Positions 17,136-25,710 of a DNA stretch of 64,000 nucleotides are shown here, piece by piece (within the stretch, counting starts at the first letter, position 1; the number at the start of each line of letters is the position of its first letter). A program made the position numbers and the translations under genes. Origin of the DNA: Zobellia roscoffensis (lineage in GTDB: Bacteria > Bacteroidota > Bacteroidia > Flavobacteriales > Flavobacteriaceae). The stretch is taken from the NCBI RefSeq assembly GCF_015330165.1, contig NZ_JADDXT010000002.1:556504-620503 (forward strand), given 5' to 3'. The notes below the pieces were generated by a model. The model did no database searches, had not been told where the DNA came from, and saw only the letters and a list, made by a program, of their open reading frames with translations.

Positions 17136-17510
17136 TTATGAACTCACTGTAGGCCAGAGCAACTTATAAATAATAACGCCTAGAATAAAGCCAGAGCCCA
17201 GACCGCAAAGGATAACCACGGCAAACATCTGGTTAGAGGATTTTTGAGATAAAATATTTACCAATGAGATTGGAGAGCCATTTTTGCGGACTTCAAACCG
17301 ATTTAACTTATCCCCGTAGGAAGCATCCCTTTGGGCAACCCAATATCTGTTTTCACCAATAGTAAAAGTATGCTCCACTCCTGCGTCCGAGATCTTTTTA
17401 GAAACAGTTTTTCCGTTCAAAAGGACTTTTTCCTTTCCAAATAGGGTGTGAACCACTTCTATCTTATGGTTATCTACATAATAAAGCGCACGCTTTAGCA
17501 TTGGGGACAT
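17136..17510 (-). CDS. Small C-terminally anchored protein, paralog B
   Basis: A 124-residue paralog of the protein at 15903-16283; the family is unknown to me. A beta-rich N-terminal domain (YYVDNHKIEVVHTLFGKEKVLLNGK, with key residues IEV, FGKE and LNGK) is followed by FTIGENRYWV and a C-terminal membrane helix at about 95-119 (FAVVILCGLGSGFILGVIIY). There is no signal peptide. Its 3' end is only 16 bases from the stop codon of the A2M scar, which runs towards it. An alternative start at the second Met (17501) is possible. Confidence 0.75.
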   Translation of the reverse strand: MSPMLKRALYYVDNHKIEVVHTLFGKEKVLLNGKTVSKKISDAGVEHTFTIGENRYWVAQRDASYGDKLNRFEVRKNGSPISLVNILSQKSSNQMFAVVILCGLGSGFILGVIIYKLLWPTVSS

Positions 17511-17721
17511 TTAAGTTAAAGTTCGTATGGGGATAGAAACTACCTTTTAAAAATACCTTATAAGCAGTTTCGCATAAAAGAGAAACCGTATTGAATAAAT
17601 TTTAATGAAAGGATAATCGAAAATATACAATAATAAATTACCTACAGTATAAAGTTTTTAACACTACAGACTGTACAAAGTTCAAAACATCTTTATATAA
17701 ATACAGGAACTGTGCATATTT

Positions 17722-18243
17722 CTATTTGCCAGGCGGATATTTAGAAAAAACTTTGGTAGCTAACGCGTGTATTTTCTCTTCTCTTATTTCTGGAGTTACA
17801 TTTTCTTTAAAACTACTTTGACCTTGCCCTTGCCAAAAGAGTTCATCCTTTTTAACATCAACAAAATCAAACCGAATTTCCCTTTCTAATTTAGATTGAC
17901 CGACAGGTATACCTACGGAAACTCCACCTCCAACACTTCTACCCGTTCCTCCTATCCCTACACCTACCGTGTTATTTCTAGGAGCCTGAAACGATTCACT
18001 TTCTATGTTGATAAAAAAATCAGGATCTTCAGAAAAACGTATACCTTTTAGCTGCATTTCCGAATTTACTGCGTCCAATAAACGTTTGGTATCAAGTTCA
18101 CTTAGACCCGTATCCATATCAGGGTAATAATTATACGTACTGTAGTTAGTGAAATCGGTTGCTTTATCATAATCATAATTTACCTTAATCGCATTACACG
18201 AGACCAAGAGTAAAATAAACAATAATGTAAAGACATTTTTCAT
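17722..18243 (-). CDS. DUF4136 lipoprotein
   Basis: A 173-residue lipoprotein. The signal peptide ends in the lipobox LLVSC (Cys16), and the mature part follows the DUF4136 pattern: VNYDYDKATDFTNYSTY at the start, D.FINIESE in the middle, a glycine-rich stretch (GVGIGGTGRSVGGGVSVGIP), then F..VKKDELFWQGQG and a final KYPP. The function of the family is not known; members are outer-membrane or periplasmic lipoproteins. It lies 54 bases downstream of obg on the same strand, but there is no functional reason to link them. Confidence 0.88.
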   Translation of the reverse strand: MKNVFTLLFILLLVSCNAIKVNYDYDKATDFTNYSTYNYYPDMDTGLSELDTKRLLDAVNSEMQLKGIRFSEDPDFFINIESESFQAPRNNTVGVGIGGTGRSVGGGVSVGIPVGQSKLEREIRFDFVDVKKDELFWQGQGQSSFKENVTPEIREEKIHALATKVFSKYPPGK

Positions 18244-18297
18244 AGTCCAGTTTTATTAAATGTAAGGAATTTTAATTGGACAAAAAGTTAGCGAACA

Positions 18298-19299
18298 CTA
18301 ACTATTTAACATTCCCCAAAGCTTATCTTTCAATTCTGTAATACCCTGTTGTGCAACAGATGAAATAAACATGTATGGTACCTTCTCCAAATCTTTATCC
18401 AATTCTACGCTCATCTCTTCTATCAGTTCTTGATCGAGCATATCACTTTTAGAAATGGCTACTAAACGCTCTTTATCCAATAATTCCGGATTGTATCTTC
18501 GTAATTCATCAAGAAGAATCTGGTATTCTTTCCCTATATCCTTACTATCCGCAGGTATTAAAAATAATAAAGTAGCATTACGTTCTATATGACGCAGGAA
18601 ATAATGCCCCAGCCCTTTTCCTTCGGCTGCACCTTCAATAATCCCTGGGATATCTGCCATAACGAAACTCTGAAAATCGCGATATTCGACAATTCCTAAA
18701 TTGGGTTTAAGGGTTGTAAACTCGTATGCTGCAATTTTTGGTTTAGCTGATGTTATCACTGATAACAATGTAGATTTACCGGCATTAGGGAAGCCCACGA
18801 GACCTACATCCGCCAATACCTTCAGCTCAAGTATAACTTCTACTTCTTGCCCCGGAACTCCAGGTTGCGCATATCTTGGTGTCTGATTGGTACTGGTCTT
18901 AAAATGCCAGTTACCTCTTCCTCCCATTCCGCCTTCGGCTAAAATTCTCTCTTCATCGTGTTCGGTAATCTCAAAAAGTACTTCCAAGGTTTCTGGGTCT
19001 TTTACTACCGTACCCAATGGAACATCTAAGTATACATCTTCCCCATCTGATCCTGTACTACGTGATTTACTACCGTGCGCACCGTGACCGGATTTAAAAT
19101 GTTTTTTGAACTTAAATGTAACTAACGTCCATAAATTTTGATTTCCGCGTAAAATCACATGACCTCCACGGCCTCCATCTCCCCCATCAGGACCACCTTT
19201 GGTAATGTACTTTTCCCTATGCAAATGCACAGAGCCTTTTCCTCCTTTACCAGATTCCGCATAAATCTTAACGTAGTCTACAAAATTACCCTCGGTCAT
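18298..19299 (-). CDS. obgE: GTPase Obg
   Basis: A 333-residue ribosome-associated GTPase. The N-terminal Obg fold (1-158) is glycine-rich (GKGGKGS, GGDGGRGG, GGMGGRGN). The G domain has G1 GFPNAGKST (169-177), the switch segment FTTLKPNLG, G3 DIPG (217-220), and G4 as SKSD rather than the classic NKxD. It lacks the C-terminal OCT domain seen in Firmicutes, as is usual for Bacteroidota. It acts in late 50S assembly and stress control. The next gene upstream on this strand is hpt-adk, with a terminator between them, so obg has its own promoter in the 19300-19410 gap. Confidence 0.96.
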   Translation of the reverse strand: MTEGNFVDYVKIYAESGKGGKGSVHLHREKYITKGGPDGGDGGRGGHVILRGNQNLWTLVTFKFKKHFKSGHGAHGSKSRSTGSDGEDVYLDVPLGTVVKDPETLEVLFEITEHDEERILAEGGMGGRGNWHFKTSTNQTPRYAQPGVPGQEVEVILELKVLADVGLVGFPNAGKSTLLSVITSAKPKIAAYEFTTLKPNLGIVEYRDFQSFVMADIPGIIEGAAEGKGLGHYFLRHIERNATLLFLIPADSKDIGKEYQILLDELRRYNPELLDKERLVAISKSDMLDQELIEEMSVELDKDLEKVPYMFISSVAQQGITELKDKLWGMLNS

Positions 19300-19410
19300 A
19301 AAAATATTCTGAATTATATATTGACGACAGTCAACTTTTGCGCAAAAATACGCATTTCACATGAAGCTATAACATGCTATGCCATTAGAAGTTAGTCTTA
19401 TAAAGACAGA

Positions 19411-19451
19411 AAGAGAGTTGAAACTGGTTTAACCCTCGTTTCAACTCTCTT
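19411..19451 (-). terminator. Terminator of hpt-adk
   Basis: A perfect 14-bp inverted repeat (AAGAGAGTTGAAAC with GTTTCAACTCTCTT, loop of 13). On the minus strand it is followed by a T-rich run (TTTCTGTCTTT). It lies 24 bases past the stop of hpt-adk and separates it from obg. Confidence 0.8.
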
Positions 19452-19474
19452 AAATAATTTTAGAAATTGAAAAA

Positions 19475-20581
19475 CTATAGTTCTTCAATAACTTTACCCA
19501 AACGGTGGGTTATCTCATCTATAGCACCAATACCGTTTACACTATGAAACTTATTTTGAGCTTCATAAAAATCTTTTAACGGTGCAGTCTTCTCGTTGTA
19601 CTCATCAAAACGATTACGGATTTTAGATTCATCCTGATCATCACTACGGCCGCTTACTTTACCTCTCTCTAACAAGCGTTGAATAAGAACCTCATCATTA
19701 GCCTCTAAAGCAATCGTAGCATCAATCTTCATCTCTTTTGTAGTCAAAAAAGTATCTAGAGCCTCTGCTTGAGCCGTTGTTCTTGGAAAACCATCAAAAA
19801 TAAATCCGCTTGCCTCCGGGTTTTTTTCAACTGCATCTTGCAACATTTTTATAGTTACCTCATCAGGAACTAAATCGCCACGATCAATATATGATTTAGC
19901 CAATTTACCCAATTCGGTATCATTTTTCATGTTATAACGGAAAAGGTCTCCCGTAGAAATGTGTTTCAGGTTGTACTTATCTTTTAAAAATTCCGCTTGG
20001 GTCCCTTTTCCAGCACCCGGTTTCCCGAACAGCACGAGATTAATCATATGTTTTTGGTTTAATTGGTAAACTTCCTTAAGGTTTCGGCCTAACTCATTAT
20101 AATCTAAACCGTACCCCACAATAAATTTATCAGGTATATCTATACCCACATAATCAATGGTGTACTCACCATTATATACTTCAGACTTATAAAAAAGACT
20201 GGCAATTCTAAACTCTTTTACGTTTGCTTTTGAGAAAAGGTGTACTAGCTTTTTAAGCGTACGGCCGGTATCTATTATATCCTCTAAAATAATAACACTA
20301 CGTCCCTCAATATCCTCAGAAACATCTAAAAGTGTCTCTACAATACCTGTAGAGGTCAACCCTTGGTACGAACTCAATTTTACGAACGACACCTCGCAAG
20401 GGTGTTGATATTCCTTCAAAAAATCCGAGATGAACATAAATGCCCCATTAAGCACTCCCACAAAAATGGGGGTTTCGTCTTTATAGTCGGCAGCAACTTG
20501 ATCGGCAACGCTTTTTACTGCAGCTTTTATCTGTGCTTCGCTTAAGAAGGGTTTAAAATGTTTATCGTGTAGCTTTATCAC
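19475..20581 (-). CDS. Hypoxanthine phosphoribosyltransferase-adenylate kinase fusion
   Basis: One 368-residue frame with two complete enzymes. Residues 1-178 are HPRT, with the PRPP loop VIILEDIIDTGRTL (96-109) and the late VGYGLDYNE segment. Residues 179-368 are a short-form adenylate kinase that begins at an internal Met (codon at 20045-20047), with P-loop GKPGAGKGT (186-194), DGFPRT and the RSDD lid without zinc cysteines. HPRT salvages hypoxanthine or guanine to IMP or GMP, and Adk equilibrates AMP, ADP and ATP, so the fusion couples two steps of purine salvage. The purK-purE pair is divergent upstream. Internal initiation giving separate Adk is possible at Met179. Confidence 0.95.
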   Translation of the reverse strand: MIKLHDKHFKPFLSEAQIKAAVKSVADQVAADYKDETPIFVGVLNGAFMFISDFLKEYQHPCEVSFVKLSSYQGLTSTGIVETLLDVSEDIEGRSVIILEDIIDTGRTLKKLVHLFSKANVKEFRIASLFYKSEVYNGEYTIDYVGIDIPDKFIVGYGLDYNELGRNLKEVYQLNQKHMINLVLFGKPGAGKGTQAEFLKDKYNLKHISTGDLFRYNMKNDTELGKLAKSYIDRGDLVPDEVTIKMLQDAVEKNPEASGFIFDGFPRTTAQAEALDTFLTTKEMKIDATIALEANDEVLIQRLLERGKVSGRSDDQDESKIRNRFDEYNEKTAPLKDFYEAQNKFHSVNGIGAIDEITHRLGKVIEEL

Positions 20582-20641
20582 ATCAAATTTTTAAAGAACG
20601 GCTAATATAACACTTTGATTTTGCTTTTTTAAGTACACACC

Positions 20642-20670
20642 TTGCGTTTTAAGAATTCGATGTATTTTTG
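20642..20670 (+). promoter_or_regulatory. Promoter of purK-purE (Bacteroidota type)
   Basis: TTG at 20642-20644 and a perfect TAnnTTTG element (TATTTTTG, 20663-20670) with an 18-base gap. The expected start of transcription is about 15 bases upstream of the purK ATG. Confidence 0.65.
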
Positions 20671-20691
20671 CACTAGTTATAAATCAATTGC

Positions 20692-21864
20692 ATGTCAACA
20701 GAAAATTCATCAGACTACTTTTCTTCACCATTTAAACTGGGAATCCTGGGTGGAGGCCAACTTGGAAAAATGTTACTTTACGAAACCCGTAAATTTGATA
20801 TTCATACCGTGGTTATGGACTCTTCAACCGAAGCTCCTTCAAAAATAGCGTGTAATGAATTTATTTTGGGAGACCTGATGGATTTTGATGCCGTGTACAA
20901 TTTAGGGAAACAGGTAGATGTGCTTACCATTGAAATTGAAAACGTAAATGTTTCTGCCCTTGAAAAACTTGAAGAAGAAGGCTTGAAGGTTTTTCCTCCG
21001 ACCAAAGCACTTAGAATTATTCAGAATAAAGCAAAGCAGAAGCTTTTTTATGTGGATAACAACATTCCAACAGCAGATTTTCAACGCTTTGCCTATAAAA
21101 GTGAAATAAAAGATAGTATTTCAAACGAAGCACTTTCATTTCCTTTTATCTGGAAAGCGGCCCAATTTGGCTATGATGGCCAAGGCGTAAAAGTTGTTCG
21201 TAAAATAGAAGATTTAGAAGGACTACCTACCGGTGAGTGCATTGCCGAAGAAATGATAGACTTTAAAAATGAACTTGCTGTTATTGTAACCAGAAGTGCT
21301 AGTGGCGAGATAAAAACCTACCCTGTGGTAGAAATGGAATTTCACCCTGAGGCCAACCAAGTAGAATATGTAATTTGTCCGGCAAGAATTAGCGATGAAA
21401 TTGCTAAGAAAGCACAGGAAATAGCTTTAAAAGTTTCCGAAAAAATACAACACGTAGGTCTTTTGGCTGTTGAGCTCTTCCAAACAAAAGATGATAAGAT
21501 CATAGTAAACGAAGTGGCTCCAAGACCCCATAATAGTGGTCATTACAGTATAGAATCCAGTTACACCAATCAGTTTGAACAACATATTCGCGCAATTTTA
21601 GACTTGCCTTTGGGCGATACAAAAAGTAAAGTAGCGGGTATCATGGTAAATTTAGTAGGTGCCGAAGGTCATACAGGTGAGGTTGTCTATGAAAATATGT
21701 CCGAAATTTTAGGAATGGAAGGAGTTACGCCTCATATTTACGGCAAAAAACAAACCCGGCCTTTTAGAAAAATGGGTCATGTTACTATAGTAAACGAATC
21801 AATTTCCGAAGCGCGTAGAATTGCGCAGCAAGTAAAGGAAACTATTAAAGTGATAAGCAAATAA
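20692..21864 (+). CDS. purK: 5-(carboxyamino)imidazole ribonucleotide synthase
   Basis: A 390-residue ATP-grasp enzyme. It carries the N-terminal GILGGGQLGKML (17-28), IEIENVN, the ATP-grasp core (KAAQFGYDGQGV) and the metal/ATP site NEVAPRPHNSGHY. It turns AIR, bicarbonate and ATP into N5-CAIR in de novo purine synthesis. It begins at the ATG 22 bases after a canonical promoter and is followed 4 bases later by purE, which takes the product on to CAIR. The N-terminal 14 residues before the Rossmann strand are a little longer than in many homologs, but no later start is better. Confidence 0.97.
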   Translation: MSTENSSDYFSSPFKLGILGGGQLGKMLLYETRKFDIHTVVMDSSTEAPSKIACNEFILGDLMDFDAVYNLGKQVDVLTIEIENVNVSALEKLEEEGLKVFPPTKALRIIQNKAKQKLFYVDNNIPTADFQRFAYKSEIKDSISNEALSFPFIWKAAQFGYDGQGVKVVRKIEDLEGLPTGECIAEEMIDFKNELAVIVTRSASGEIKTYPVVEMEFHPEANQVEYVICPARISDEIAKKAQEIALKVSEKIQHVGLLAVELFQTKDDKIIVNEVAPRPHNSGHYSIESSYTNQFEQHIRAILDLPLGDTKSKVAGIMVNLVGAEGHTGEVVYENMSEILGMEGVTPHIYGKKQTRPFRKMGHVTIVNESISEARRIAQQVKETIKVISK

Positions 21865-21868
21865 TTAT

Positions 21869-22360
21869 ATGAGTAAAGTAGCAGTAGTAATGGGCAGCAC
21901 TAGCGACTTGCCCGTAATGCAAGACGCCATAGATATTTTAAAGGGATTTGACATTGAGGTAGATGTAGACATTGTATCTGCCCACAGAACCCCCGAAAAA
22001 CTTTTTGATTTCAGTAAAAATGCACACACCAACGGCTACACCGTAATAATTGCCGGTGCTGGTGGTGCAGCTCACCTTCCAGGTATGGTAGCATCCATGT
22101 CTCCTTTACCCGTAATAGGTGTTCCCGTAAAAAGTAGTAATTCTATAGATGGGTGGGACTCTATCTTATCTATTCTTCAAATGCCAGGAGGTGTTCCCGT
22201 AGCTACAGTAGCTCTTAACGGAGCCAAAAATGCAGGAATCTTAGCAGCACAAATTATAGGCAGCTCGGACAAATGCGTTCTTGATAAAATTATTCTGTAC
22301 AAAGAAGGCCTTAAACAAAAAGTGATAGAAGGTGCTAAATCTGTTAACACTAAGAAGTAA
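21869..22360 (+). CDS. purE: N5-carboxyaminoimidazole ribonucleotide mutase
   Basis: A 163-residue class I PurE. Key signatures are MGSTSDLPVM, SAHRTPEKL with the catalytic His, AGAGGAAHLPGM and SSNSIDGWDSILSI..MPGGVPVATV. It moves the carboxyl group of N5-CAIR to carbon 4. It is coupled to purK (4-base gap), as in most bacteria with the PurK/PurE route. A structured intergenic repeat follows. Confidence 0.97.
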   Translation: MSKVAVVMGSTSDLPVMQDAIDILKGFDIEVDVDIVSAHRTPEKLFDFSKNAHTNGYTVIIAGAGGAAHLPGMVASMSPLPVIGVPVKSSNSIDGWDSILSILQMPGGVPVATVALNGAKNAGILAAQIIGSSDKCVLDKIILYKEGLKQKVIEGAKSVNTKK

Positions 22361-22363
22361 ACT

Positions 22364-22452
22364 ACCTCGGGGCAAGCCCACAAGGCATTAAAAGAAATAC
22401 ACTTTGATTTCGAGGCAAGCCTCGGAGCATTTAATCTCGATTATCGATTAAA
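22364..22452. repeat. Structured intergenic repeat after purE
   Basis: Two related copies: 22364-22391 (core CTCGGGGCAAGCCC, then GGCATTAAA) and 22408-22433 (core CGAGGCAAGCCTCG, then GAGCATTTAA). The second contains a perfect hairpin CGAGGC-AA-GCCTCG (22411-22424). It is followed by TTTAATC...GATTAAA (22430-22452), which includes the 7-mer TCGATTA twice in tandem. The style is that of a dispersed genomic repeat. There is only one such site in this window, so its genome-wide spread is not shown. Confidence 0.6.
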
Positions 22453-22479
22453 AGTACAGGTCATTAAAAATTACCCTTT

Positions 22480-22881
22480 ATGAATTACCCTTCACTTATT
22501 GGATTTATACTTGGTGTAACAGCTATCATTATCTTGGCTATTGTTGAGAAAAAAATCCTAAACGTTTATCTAAGAAGTCTTTGGAGAAGCTCTTTATTCT
22601 TCTTCTCGATGTATGTTTTAATTCTCATTTTAGTTTTTTTCCGTTGGAAATACTACGAAATGCAATTAGTCCATTTTGACCTTAACAGAGATGGAAGCAT
22701 AGGGCTCACGGAATACACGGACCAATATAGGTTTGTAAGAGATAAAGTATTGACCGGGGCGGACCGTAATTTTGCTTTTGTAACCGGAGCCGCATTATCC
22801 GCTCTTCTAGCGGGCCTTGCCCTTATATTAGACCTTGTAAATACTAGAATACAATTGAAGAACAATCCCATAAAATCTTAA
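22480..22881 (+). CDS. Small membrane protein with an EF-hand-like loop
   Basis: A 133-residue protein of unknown family. It has three predicted membrane helices (about 4-22, 33-55 and 98-118). The loop between helices two and three holds an EF-hand-like calcium motif, DLNRDGSIGLTEY (about 67-79), with acidic residues at the expected positions 1, 3, 5 and 12. It lies 23 bases upstream of an M3 peptidase in the same direction, so co-transcription is likely. A calcium-responsive membrane role is an inference from one motif only. Confidence 0.7.
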   Translation: MNYPSLIGFILGVTAIIILAIVEKKILNVYLRSLWRSSLFFFSMYVLILILVFFRWKYYEMQLVHFDLNRDGSIGLTEYTDQYRFVRDKVLTGADRNFAFVTGAALSALLAGLALILDLVNTRIQLKNNPIKS

Positions 22882-22903
22882 AACCCAAAAAATCTTACGT
22901 CAT

Positions 22904-24922
22904 ATGAATCCCTTATTGACTCCTTTTGATACAGCCCCATTCTCTAAAATTGAAAATTCTCATTTTCAGCCTGCCTTTTTACAGGCAATGAAAGATGCAA
23001 GGGCGGAAATAGACCAAATAACGGCTAATCCAGCTGAACCTTCTTTTGAAAATACTATAGAAGCTTTGGAATTCGCAGGTCAGCAATTAGACCGTATTTC
23101 TAGCGTTTTCTTTAATTTGAATTCTGCCGAGACAAATGAAGAAATTCAAAAGATAGCTCAGGAAATTTCCCCCCTACTCTCTGAATTTAGTAATGACATT
23201 ACCCTGAACGAAGCTTTATTTAAACGTATAAAAAGCGTTTATGGCCAAAAAGCTGCGTTAGACTTAACAATAGAACAACAAACCTTACTGGATAAAAAAT
23301 ATAAAAGTTTCAGTAGAAACGGAGCCAATCTAAATGATGACAAAAAAAAACGTCTTCGTGAAATTGATGCCGAGCTTTCTAAATTGAAACTAAAATTTGG
23401 GGAAAATGTACTTGCCGAAACTAACAAATACGAAAAGCACCTCACTAATGAGAACGACTTAGACGGTTTACCTGAAGGTGAGAAAGAGGCTGCTGCACAA
23501 ATGGCAAAATCTAAGGATAAAGACGGCTGGTTGATAACATTAGACTACCCAAGCTATATTCCGTTTATGAAATATGCCAAAAATCGTGAGCTCCGCAAAG
23601 AGCTGGCATTGGCTTTTGGCAGTAAGGCTTTTCACAACGATGAGCTTGACAATCAGGAAAACGTGCTCAAAATTGCTAAGCTAAGGTTTGAACGCGCCAA
23701 TTTATTGGGTTACAAAACGCATGCAGACTTTGTTCTAGAAGAACGTATGGCAGAAAAACCTGAGAAAGTGCATGAGTTTCTAAACGAACTCTTGGTAAAA
23801 GCCAAACCTGCTGCAGAGAAGGAGTTCTCCCAACTTGAAGATTTTGCAAAAGAACTGGACCATATAGACCGATTGGAAAAATGGGATGGCAGTTATTACT
23901 CTGAGAAGTTAAAACAAAAGCTCTTTAACTTAGATGATGAGAAATTGAAGCCTTATTTTAAATTAGAAAATGTCATTTCAGGAGTTTTTAAAGTAGCCGA
24001 AAAATTATTCGACCTAAGGTTTGAAGAAGTTTCCGATATTGACAAATACCATGAAGAGGTAAAAACCTACAAAGTTTATGACACCTCTAATAACTTCATT
24101 TCCGTTTTCTATGCAGATTTTCACCCTAGAAAAGGAAAACGTGGTGGTGCTTGGATGACTTCCTACAAACCGCAATACCAACGTAAGGGAGAAAATGTAC
24201 GACCGCACATATCCAATGTGTGTAATTTCACGCGTTCTACTCCTAGCAAACCCTCTCTTTTGACCTTTAATGAGGTTACCACACTATTTCATGAATTTGG
24301 TCATGGATTACACGGTATGCTAGCAAATACCACCTACCCTAGCCTTTCGGGAACCTCGGTTTTTTGGGATTTTGTAGAATTACCTAGTCAGGTGATGGAA
24401 AACTGGTGTTACGAGAAAGAAGCACTAGAGCTTTTTGCTACACATTACGAAACAGGAGAGGTTATCCCTATGGAATTGGTTCAAAAAATTAAAGAATCTG
24501 CAACTTTCCAAGAAGGTATGCAAACCTTGCGTCAACTTAGCTTTGGACTACTGGATATGTCATGGCACGGGGTTGACCCAACTGGCATCACTAACGTAAA
24601 ACAACACGAAAGTAAAGCTTTTGAAGGCACAAATCTATACCCTGAAACAGCAGAAACCTGTATGAGTACGGCTTTTTCTCATATTTTCCAAGGAGGCTAT
24701 TCTTCAGGATATTACAGTTACAAATGGGCTGAAGTTTTAGATGCAGATGCTTTTGCTTATTTTAAAGAAAATGGTATCTTTAGTAAGGAAATAGCTACTA
24801 AGTTTAAAGATAATATTCTTTCTCAAGGTGGCACCGAAAACCCTATGGTTCTCTACAAACGCTTTAGAGGAGCTGAACCCAAAGTAGAAGCCTTACTGGA
24901 AAGAGCAGGTCTGCTTAACTAA
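22904..24922 (+). CDS. M3 family metallopeptidase (oligopeptidase/dipeptidyl carboxypeptidase type)
   Basis: A 672-residue zinc peptidase of the thimet oligopeptidase family. The zinc motif HEFGH is at 463-467 (LFHEFGHGLHGML), with the downstream Glu in FWDFVELPSQVMENW and the usual C-terminal FQGGYSSGYYSYKWAEVLDADAF-type segment near 590. There is no signal peptide, so it probably degrades short peptides in the cytoplasm. The length fits OpdA/Dcp relatives. The choice between endopeptidase and dipeptidyl carboxypeptidase is not possible from motifs alone. It follows the EF-hand membrane protein by 22 bases. Confidence 0.95.
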   Translation: MNPLLTPFDTAPFSKIENSHFQPAFLQAMKDARAEIDQITANPAEPSFENTIEALEFAGQQLDRISSVFFNLNSAETNEEIQKIAQEISPLLSEFSNDITLNEALFKRIKSVYGQKAALDLTIEQQTLLDKKYKSFSRNGANLNDDKKKRLREIDAELSKLKLKFGENVLAETNKYEKHLTNENDLDGLPEGEKEAAAQMAKSKDKDGWLITLDYPSYIPFMKYAKNRELRKELALAFGSKAFHNDELDNQENVLKIAKLRFERANLLGYKTHADFVLEERMAEKPEKVHEFLNELLVKAKPAAEKEFSQLEDFAKELDHIDRLEKWDGSYYSEKLKQKLFNLDDEKLKPYFKLENVISGVFKVAEKLFDLRFEEVSDIDKYHEEVKTYKVYDTSNNFISVFYADFHPRKGKRGGAWMTSYKPQYQRKGENVRPHISNVCNFTRSTPSKPSLLTFNEVTTLFHEFGHGLHGMLANTTYPSLSGTSVFWDFVELPSQVMENWCYEKEALELFATHYETGEVIPMELVQKIKESATFQEGMQTLRQLSFGLLDMSWHGVDPTGITNVKQHESKAFEGTNLYPETAETCMSTAFSHIFQGGYSSGYYSYKWAEVLDADAFAYFKENGIFSKEIATKFKDNILSQGGTENPMVLYKRFRGAEPKVEALLERAGLLN

Positions 24923-25056
24923 TATATATCCCCATTAATTTGTAGAAAATTTAAAAAAAATTAACCAAGATTATGTTTTGTAAGTTTTTTCTTATATATT
25001 TACTAAACATAAGTAGGTTGAAAAGGTTATATCAAAAGTAATTTTTTTAACGGTTT

Positions 25057-25087
25057 AAAAGAGGGTGTGGGGACGCCCTCTTTTTTT
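25057..25087 (+). terminator. Rho-independent terminator, possibly of a short transcript
   Basis: A hairpin AAAAGAGGG...CCCTCTTTT (9 bp, loop TGTGGGGACG with further pairing) followed by a run of T. It lies 134 bases downstream of the M3 peptidase stop, farther than usual, in an AT-rich stretch without an open frame. It could end the peptidase transcript or a small RNA. Confidence 0.75.
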
Positions 25088-25188
25088 ATGCTTTAAATCC
25101 AAATACTAATGATAGGTTAAATAATTACTATTTCTCCTATTTGCATTAGACATCTCATTTGGTTTTTAGACCTTCGCAAAAAAAACAC

Positions 25189-25710
25189 ATGGTTATATTT
25201 GTTGATATGGACGAGGTGATAGCAGACACCTACGGAGCGCATATAGAAGTTTATAATAAACAGTTTAGTGAAAACCTTACTTTAGACTTCTTTCATGGCA
25301 GTGAGGCTTGGAACAAAGTTCCGGTAGACAGACAACAAAGTGTTCGCGACCATGCTAGGAACAGAGGTTTTTTTCGAAATCTGAAACCTATAGAACATGG
25401 CCAAGCCGTACTTAAAAAATTAAGTGAGAAGCACGAGGTCTATATTGCATCTGCGGCTATGCAATTTCCAAACTCCCTAGAAGAAAAATCCGAGTGGCTA
25501 GATGAGCACTTTTCCTTTATTCCATGGGAAAATCGCATACTTTGCGGACATAAACACATATTACGTGGCGATGTACTTATTGACGATCGCAGCTACAATT
25601 TAGAAACTTTTGAAGGTAGATCTCTTTTATTTACTTCCCCTCACAACGTAAACACCACTGGTTTTGAACGGGTAAATAATTGGTTGGAAGTTGGAGAAAA
25701 ACTACTTTAA
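25189..25710 (+). CDS. 5'(3')-deoxyribonucleotidase-like HAD phosphatase (NT5C type)
   Basis: A 173-residue HAD-superfamily protein from the ATG at 25189, chosen because the domain begins directly with MVIFVDMDEV (nucleophile Asp6 and Asp8). Later motifs are the ASAAMQFPNS segment around motif II and LIDDRSYNLE with the acidic motif IV. Relatives remove phosphate from dNMPs or act on related nucleotides. An in-frame upstream ATG would add ten residues with no family support. The stop codon overlaps that of the convergent rhodanese gene by 4 bases (TTAA). Confidence 0.85.
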   Translation: MVIFVDMDEVIADTYGAHIEVYNKQFSENLTLDFFHGSEAWNKVPVDRQQSVRDHARNRGFFRNLKPIEHGQAVLKKLSEKHEVYIASAAMQFPNSLEEKSEWLDEHFSFIPWENRILCGHKHILRGDVLIDDRSYNLETFEGRSLLFTSPHNVNTTGFERVNNWLEVGEKLL

